Shown here: positions 54,001 to 63,000 of the stretch, piece after piece
Position numbering within the stretch: the first letter of the stretch is position 1
How the letters are laid out: each line of letters opens with the position of its first letter
Source: Atriophallophorus winterbourni
Lineage: Eukaryota > Platyhelminthes > Trematoda > Plagiorchiida > Microphallidae
DNA length: 64,000 bases
Reading direction: 5' to 3'
NCBI GenBank assembly: GCA_013407085.1
Contig: JACCGJ010009909.1
Location: forward strand, 1 to 64,000
The notes under the pieces: model-generated
Database searches by the model: none
Seen by the model: only the letters and a program-made list of their open reading frames with translations
Told to the model about the DNA's origin: nothing
Made by a program: the position numbers and the translations under genes

Positions 54001-57000
54001 ACTCAGTTATTCTGCGAATCGTTGTCGCAAAGTGTCATACCGACTGAATGGAAATCTGGTATAATCTCCCCGATTTTCAAAGGCGGGGTGCGTTCGGAGC
54101 CCGCAAATTACAGACCTGTTACTTTGTTGTCCGCCGTATCCAAGGTACTCGAAAGGATCGTGGCAAAAAAACTGAGCAAATACCTTGAGGAAAATAAGCT
54201 ATTTTCGGGAGCCCAACACGGTTTTAGAAGGGGATACTCCTGCCTTACTAACCTTCTCCTCACCCTTGACGACTGGACTCGAGCAGTGGATGCTGGGGAT
54301 ACTATCCATGTATGTTACCTCGATATGTCGAAAGCATTTGACCGTGTAAACCACAGTATTCTCTTGCAGAAGCTGGAACGTTGTGGTATCACTGGCAGTC
54401 TGTTAGCATGGTTAGAAAATTACCTGACTGATCGGTTTGTTCAAGTCTCTGTGGACGGTGCTCTATCGAAGTCGGTAGCCGTGACAAGTGGAGTGCCTCA
54501 GGGATCCGTCCTCGGGCCAATCCTCTTCGCGCTTTATGCTAATGACATACCAGCTCTCATCAAATGCAAGATCGTACTGTTCGCGGACGATATAAAAGTT
54601 TGGTCTAAGATAAGTAAGTCGGAGGACTGCGAACTGCTCCAGAAGGATCTGGACAACCTCCAGGCTTGGTCCCTAAAAAATCGCATATTTTTCAATTTCC
54701 AAAAGTGTCACATGTTAAACATTGGCAAATATGTGGAGTACCAGTATTTTCTTGGAACACACAGCCTCTCGTGGACCATGGAACAAAGGGACTTGGGTGT
54801 GTTAATAAGCAACACCCTAGGGATGTCGAGCCACTGCAACTACGTCTATCGCAAAACATCACAGAAATTGTCACTCCTAAAGAGAATTTTCGGTAGGTTC
54901 TCAAAACAGACAATTCCCTGTATTATAAATACGTATATCAGGCCCACGATGGAATATGCGGTTCAAGCATGGTCGCCATGGCTTAAAAAAGATGTTGCGA
55001 CTTTGCAACGAATATATCATCGAGCTACCAAACTTGTCACTGGACTCAGCCGGAAACCATACAATGAGCGAATCAAAACGCTGAATTTATTTGATTATCC
55101 ACGTCGTCGTATCCGAGGCGATTTGATTCTGGTTTACAATATTTTGAATACTGAAAATCACCCTCTACAATGCTTATTGAATCTACGGAGCTCGCATAAT
55201 ACAAGAGCTCACACACTTACTCTAACTGTCCCTCACTCGAGACTAAACTGCAGACGACATTTTTTTGCCGTGCGAGTTTGTTTTACTTGGAACAATCTGC
55301 CAGATAATGTTGTGAACTCACCAAACCAGCAAACTTTCAAGAGAAGCCTTGATGCCTATTTGACCCTAAACCCGTGCATTGAAGAAAACTATACATCTTA
55401 ACACCATATACCTACATTTGTTATCCCACCAATCAAAACAATTTCTGCCCTTGGATATTTACTTGATTTTTGAACTACCCAGTAAGCAATCTAATCCCAT
55501 TTTTGCTTGTTATATTATTCGTTGTTGTCATATTATTCTGTGGTTTTTTGTAAAGCTATATGCTTTTTAGACCATTAAAATTGAATTGAATTGAATTGAA
55601 TTGAATTACCTAATAAAAGAACATATCATATTAGGAGCTGAGTATCCTGCAATTTCTGCGCGAATAAGTCAATTATCGCAGACCCTTGCAAGATTCCAGT
55701 ATCAAGATTCAATAACTTATGATGACATAGATGTATTTAGCTTCACAGTTATCCATAATAAATACTGCTCATTTGTATGCATTTCATCACACACATCCCG
55801 CGACCGGTTTCGTGTTTTTTGCACTCGTCAGGTAAGGACAGTATGATCAGGATCTGCATGCGCTTGAATAAATACTCTTTCATGAATTATTTTGTAACCA
55901 TAGCTCCATGTAATATCACGTGTAACCTGGAAGCATACGGACCACTTCCCAAAAGGCCTGTGCAGTCAAATCGTTTTGCAGCAATTATGTGCCTGTATAA
56001 TCTGTGAGCACAAATTGCGTGCACGTGTATTTCTGACATGTTGCAGTATTGTACTCCAGATTGTGGAGTTGCCTGATCCATCCGTCATGTTGAACAGATT
56101 CACTGATATAACCGACTCATCGCTAACCATTATTTGCCAAATGTTAGTAACTTACAACAAAAAGGATGAACTTCTAATTGACGCAGAATTTTATTGCCAT
56201 CGTTATCGATTTACTACTGAAATAGCCACAATAAGCTGCACACGCATATCCTTACACGGTAAACGTAGATAAGTTAATAACTTTTTCACAATTACTACAC
56301 GGGTTTTTCCTAATAATCGCGTAGGTTAATATTCGAACTCCCTGAAACCGGAGGTGTATTCGTGAGTAACGAATTTCAACCGGCAAACCTGGTTCGCTAC
56401 ATGACGGCGGTGGAATACTTCGTGATGGCTTGTGAGATCATCTACCTTTTGTTCATCGTGTACTACATCATTGAAGAGATTCTCGAGGTAAGCTACAAGT
56501 AGTTTCGTGTTCGATGGTGTGACCGAGTGAAAACGGACGTATCTCGACATTTTGATTAAGTTTTGAGCTGGTGAATGTAAGATCGCTTATTTAAGCCAGT
56601 TATTCATAACATTAATGCCAAACCATTCATGTGTTTTAGTGCATTGATTTATAATAAAGTGAAGAATAGAAAGGGAACATTGCCTCGAAATATCTGTCAA
56701 AATTATACCCTTGAGAGGGTTGAAAGCAAAATTATGTTTGATAATTGAACTTATCCACCACTGAAGCTAAAGCCAGACTGTGAACATGACTGCTCCGTCA
56801 ACGATAGTGATGGCATTTCCGAGAGCTTTTGTTAGTTCAACTGATTTAAGGTGAATGCATTACGTTTTCGTCTTCACCACTACCCTATCTATTCCGCGTT
56901 ATTATGCTCGGTATTGTGTCCTACGTTAAAAACGTGTTCCTCAAGGGTTCAAACGTTTGATTCGAGATTGATATTCCTCCCCATTATGAGGATGCTTCCA

Positions 57001-60000
57001 GAGGCGTTATCAACGCAAGTTTGTGTAATAGAATTGCATTTGAAATGAACTAGATTGTATTGTAATAAAGGGAACCGTGGTCAAACATAAAGTGAAACCA
57101 GAAAAATGGAATAGCAACAGATTTTTATTACAATTCAGAACTTTAATATATATTAGCATAGTACGGAACTGAAAATCAGGTCCCACGTGTAATTAACTGA
57201 TGCGATGACATTGGATTAATGTAGTTCAAACAGTAGAATTTGAATAAAGTGGATAGATTTGCAACGATCTGTGTCGGTAAAATCTTTTCGAGACATATAC
57301 TTGATATAAACTCTCGCGTTATAGCATTCACTTAATTTACTACACGTAATATTAAGGCGTCATAGAATGGCAAACAACTTTGAAAATCGGTAGCACCGTG
57401 TAGATTAAATCCGCACAATCAACTAGCGTGATAGATTCGTTCGAATCGTTGCGGGTGTATGCGATAAATGTTTCGATTTGTGGTGCTTCAAGTAAGTTGA
57501 TTCAATGTGTTTAAACATAACAATACAAGTGCTATGTTTCAATCGCAGCATAGTCTAAAATACCGACGCATAGTATCTTAAGGCATTCGATACCAGTAAT
57601 ATTATCGCAACTGTCCTAAGAACAAGTTTCTAAATCACCCAGCGAAGGAGAGATATTGGAAACAATCAAATAACTCATAGGGTTGGTGAAGTTCTAGAGA
57701 AATCACGTAGTTCTTTTACTATATTGTAAAAAACATTAAAAAGTAAATAAAGAACTAAATGTTTCTAATTTTCGCACAATAAGGAACATGTTTCAGATGA
57801 AAATTTCCAAAAGATTAGTGAATCGTTTATATACAATTCACATTTATGGCTAATTTTTTCAAACTGCTACAAATTTGGAAATCCATAACCTATTCAGCAG
57901 TTGTCCATTCATGGACCACTGTAACTCATTGTTCAGAAAAATTTTGATTTAAATTAGGCGTAGTTGGAGAAAAATTACGTTCATCTTCTTGCTTTCAGAC
58001 TGAGCGTTGTTTATTGAACATGATAAACTTTACAGCAAAGCCTTGCTCGTTGGTATAATCAACCTGCAGATCTTTCACCGGTATCCCTTCTCGAAAACGT
58101 CGATCTTTTACATACCTAAACAATAAATTGAATAATATATTATAAAACTTGAAGTGTTTTGTTGAAAATCATCTAATGAGTTTACTTTTGATGAGACTAC
58201 TTTTACAGATCAAGAATCAAGGATTACGATACTTTTTGGTACCTTGGAACTTGATGGATATTGCAGTCATAATCAACAGTCTGGCGTGTGCGGCTTTCAC
58301 AATCTACTGCACGGTTAGCGCTTATCACACCATGGAAACTCTGCTGGATCACTTCGATGAATACCCACATTTTGATAGACTGAGCTATTGGTACGGACAT
58401 TTCATACGAGCCACGGCGCTTTGTGTATTCTTGGTAATGCTCAAGGTCAGTGCTAAACTTATTCTTTTATCAATATTGATGATTTGTCTGGTAATAAACT
58501 AATTTAATGTGCTTTTCAATTTTCAAAACAAAAGTTTCATGTTATTAGCTTAGCGTTCTTTAAACATAGCTCGAAATAATTCGGTCAGAGTTTGGCACGT
58601 ATCTGTCATAAGGATCGACGCCTTGAGTGATGAACAACCGGCGTTATCTCGTCATCAGCATTAAAAAAATTGAATGAAACTTATGTGGCTAATTTATCGT
58701 TTGTGTTTTCGCGTGATTTCTAGTTTATTTTGACTCTGCACTGTAAGCGCTGACAAAAATAAACAAAAAAACTAAGCACACAATCCGCTTTCCCTAATGA
58801 ATCAGCGCAATTAACACAAATTTTGTGACGAGATGTGTGGTACGGTTGGTTTTGTGGTGCTCGCCTTAGGGCCATGTGAGAGCAACACCACATTGTTCAA
58901 TTTCAAGCGCTCGATTCGGAATCACTTTGTGATTCTTTGTTTGAACATCATGGTTTTTGGTGAGAAATCTGTTTATTCTAAAGGCTACATTTGTTTGCGG
59001 CATTCTCGTGTATATTGAGCGATGATTTAAACAAGCGAGGTTTATTGTGGTAATGCAACCATATGTCGGTACGTACATACAAACTGGTAGGTTTACGTTT
59101 ATGCACCGCTATCCCTGCTGAAAAAGACGCCTTTTATCATCGTCTCACAACACTGCCTAAAAGTGGGCCGCAGAGATCTATTTCTCTCGACTGTTGAACG
59201 TTGATCACACCGACAGCGAGAAAATATCGCCGATCAACCGCGTATTGCATATCGCTGCAATCGTTGTGAAAGATATTGCTCCTCCCTAATAGGACTGTGT
59301 AGTCATTCGAAACGCAGAGCATGAATTCATCGCGTTATTGATATGCACCTATATAGTACACATTGGCCGAAGGAGGTAAACAAAAAAACGGTGGCTTCAA
59401 TGTTCAGATTCGCATTTCGACTAAAGGATTTTCAAATAATATAACTGTTATAAATATAGGGAGACTGGGAGGATCGCTTGCACATGTGCGAACGCTAATG
59501 GAAGTTATGCAAGACCGATAACACATCGGTTGCACCATTTTGTATGAATCTATAAGGTTGAATAATAGGTTTTAACGAAAATTCGCCGGTTGGGAAATCG
59601 GTGTATAATTTTAGTATGCTGTCGAAGAGTTAGATAGATCCCAAAGACTGTGAACTTGTCTAGGATTTTTCAAACGATTCATAGATTTGGCGCCACCAAG
59701 TGGCTCGTTCATTCATTGACAGAATGTTGTATATGTTGTATCAATGAAGCTTGTTTCAACTTTAACTCCCTGGAGCAAAGATGCCATACTAAATTTGATC
59801 CATATTTACTAAAGCTCTTTATTGATATTGAACATCTAAATTTGATATCCGACACGGAACATAAGAACTCAAATTTAGTTTACCAATAGTTTTTAAAGTA
59901 ACGTGAATATTTAGCGATATAATTTTTGCAAAGTTACATGCATCTTTTCACTTTAAACATTACAGTTGTTCAAATATGTCAATTTCGATCGATCGCTTGG

Positions 60001-63000
60001 GCAACTAACAAAAACGCTTGGTGCCGCCTCTTTCGATTTGATCGCGTTCATGATCATGTTCGCCATCATGTTCTTCGCGTTCGGGCAGTTGGGATATCTC
60101 GCGTTTGGAGCGACCAACGCGGGATACCAATCATTTACACAGTCGTGGTTAGTTTTTCATAGATCAAAAACCAGTGTTGCCACAGTGCGGAAAAGAACGT
60201 CATTAAAATTGGAACGTAAACAAACATCCAATTAGCGACGGGGTGAATAAAAACTTGATAATCAATAGCGGGAACAAATTTAACACAATCACAATTCATC
60301 GAAGCTTTTGAAGAGTCCATGTGTAGATATCTTGTAAAACTTGATCGGCGAATCCAGATTTCTGTATATAAAGACATTCTATCGAAATCAGTGTTGCTGC
60401 AAAGCAGTTTTGGAAGCATACAATTGAAACCTCGAAAAAATTTGAAGTCAATGCACGTATAAATAATATTAATTTCATTAAAATTTATACACATTGAATT
60501 TGGAGTTTAGGTGACTACTATGAACAAGCAGCGCTTACTCTACGCTCGGCAAGTTAGCAAATTAGAAAGTATTTGATTATCCGGGGCAATGAATAAAAAA
60601 CGAATATATCCAAAATCGTGCTCTATAAAATACAACATTATAAACTATGGTGTAAGGATTAAAAATTTAATTCCTAACACTGACTTTACATTGGATCACA
60701 GGAGATTGTATGTGTTTGGTCAATTTTTATGGAATGCTTTCGCTTGTACCTAATTAAATTCAGGTGGTTTAATAAGAATCATTGCATGATAACTGCTGGT
60801 AAACTTTTAAATAAAATGTTTGAGAGAACAACGCATGATGGAAACATGTTGATTTAATTATGCTCCCTATTTCCCGAACAACCGATTGGCTTGAATTTAT
60901 GTAAATCACTCAATGATCAAAAGCGTATTGTGTGAGGTAGAGATTTTTCTCATTTTACGACTACTTGTGACTAGTACGTTCTGAATAATATTCCCATATT
61001 TTCCACCGGCTGGCTATAATAAACGTGAAACCGAAATCCTCTATTACACTGTACGTTCTGTGCTTATATTCGTGTAAAAATGTAGCAACAAATTCTAGTA
61101 AAAAAGCGCTATTTAGGTCAACAAATATCCAAATATATCGGTTCAAACAACCTGAAACACAGTTGATGTGCGGAATCGATTCGATCACGTAAATCACACT
61201 CATGTGCCAGGGATTGGTTGTTCTATGGCAGACCCATCAAACTTATTTCATTTCAAATTCTGAAACACATTGAATGCTTCTCTAACATTTAAGATAAGCT
61301 TAGTCTTACTGAAATCGATGATTTACGTATCCGTACTAAATTAGTTTTCGCATTGTATTTTACATTGAACACAAGATTGTACAGCCCCCAACCAGCCATT
61401 AAAATACCACGAACCTGATGAGCCCAATCCTGTATTATTTACCAATCTCGTCTGATGCTTTGTTTTGAGCCTTCAATTTATTCAGACGTTTCAGCGTATC
61501 AGTGTATACACGATGTTCATGACAGTGTATAAATAAAGTATTATACGGTACTGCTTATGTCATGGTAAATGTTACCAACCACGCCAAATGTAAACCATAT
61601 AGGAAGATTATTTTGCTGCTCACATCAATACCTCAATACCGGTTTCAGATATATTTCACTCATTGAGAGCGGAAAGCAAGATATAGTTCAGCGGGCCTAG
61701 AAAATCCTCAAAGTTGGTTTGGACATTGAAACGGGTACTCGAGAGTTTTTTACTCGACCTATGCAAGACTTGCTTTTCATGATTATTTCTCTCCAACATT
61801 ACGCATTGGCATCTGAGTCATGCTGATGATTTATTTCTCTCAACTCAAGTTAAGATCCCTCGGTTTGTTAAAGCGACCTCCTATAAAGAAGACATTTAAT
61901 CAGCTCTCGCTTTGTTTATATTATTTTATGGAATGAAAATTAAGTTTGCCCTCAAAATCACCAGAAAGACAGAAACGACCTATTTTGATAAAGGATTTTG
62001 AACGATTAGATCGGATCTATCTTTGGCGCACCATTCCAAAATCATCTTTACCCTGTTGTTATCTGTGCTTTGCAAAGAATAAAAGCGCTGTGAATACACT
62101 ATAAAATTCCACACACTTGCAAAACTTTATATAATTAAATATGTTGTCATCCGCTTAAATTTATATGTTTTTGTCGAAAGAAGTTGGCTTGTTTACCCAA
62201 ACGACCACTTTATGAATGTATCTTACCAGCTAAATGAGGAACACAGTGATGCACTTCAATCACTAAGCTCAAAATGGACCTGCAGTAAACGACACTTGAA
62301 GTCATGTAATAGCTAATCTAGTGTGTTTGTATGTTGCAACGTTGATTCCAGGTACCTTTCCAATGACAAGTCACTAAAATATCACGCTTATTAAGTGTTT
62401 CGTGTATGATATGTGTTGCTATCAATGACCATGTTTAACTTTTAAATGTTTACATTCTTGTCTCATTACAAATTTATCGGGTTAAACAGCATACGTTATA
62501 CACACGATCTGAAACGTGATTACTTGTTAAACTACAAGTAATCACGAACTTTAGCCGATGATAAAAATGAAATTCAGAGCCGAAATCAAATTAACCTTGA
62601 CCGAATTCCATTGATTACACAAATGGGAACAAACGGTTTGCTTATTATTTGACATATCGCCATTCTGTATTCTCAAACTATTTCTCTGCTTCAGTTATAC
62701 GTTGTTCCGAATGATGGTTGGGGATATCGATTTCATGGCGTTGCGACGTGCGAACTACATATTGGGTCCACTCTATTTCCTCACCTACATATTCTTCGCT
62801 GTATTTGTGTTGCTCAACATGTTCTTGGCCATTGTGAACGATGCTTATGCTCACGTGAAAGATAAACTGGCGAAAAGACGCACGGCCTTGAAATTGAAGG
62901 ACATGGTTAAAAGAGTTAGTGGTATTTGTTTTCAAACCCAAGCATAATTTGATATTTATTATTAATATTATTGTTCCGTTATCTTTCCCGGAAATAATGA

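Larger units (their letters stand above)
51297..55610 (+). mobile_element. CR1-like non-LTR retrotransposon, nearly intact, in PKD2 intron 5
   Basis: Two-ORF element in the same orientation as PKD2: ORF1 (51297-52546, one frameshift), ORF2 (52549-55401, intact), and a 3' UTR ending in about five GAATT units (55579-55608). Domain order EN-RT, FADD active site and jockey/CR1-type motifs place it in the CR1/jockey assemblage. The same 3' end occurs as a truncated copy at 42662-42895, showing that the family has mobilised elsewhere in the window. Confidence 0.93.
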
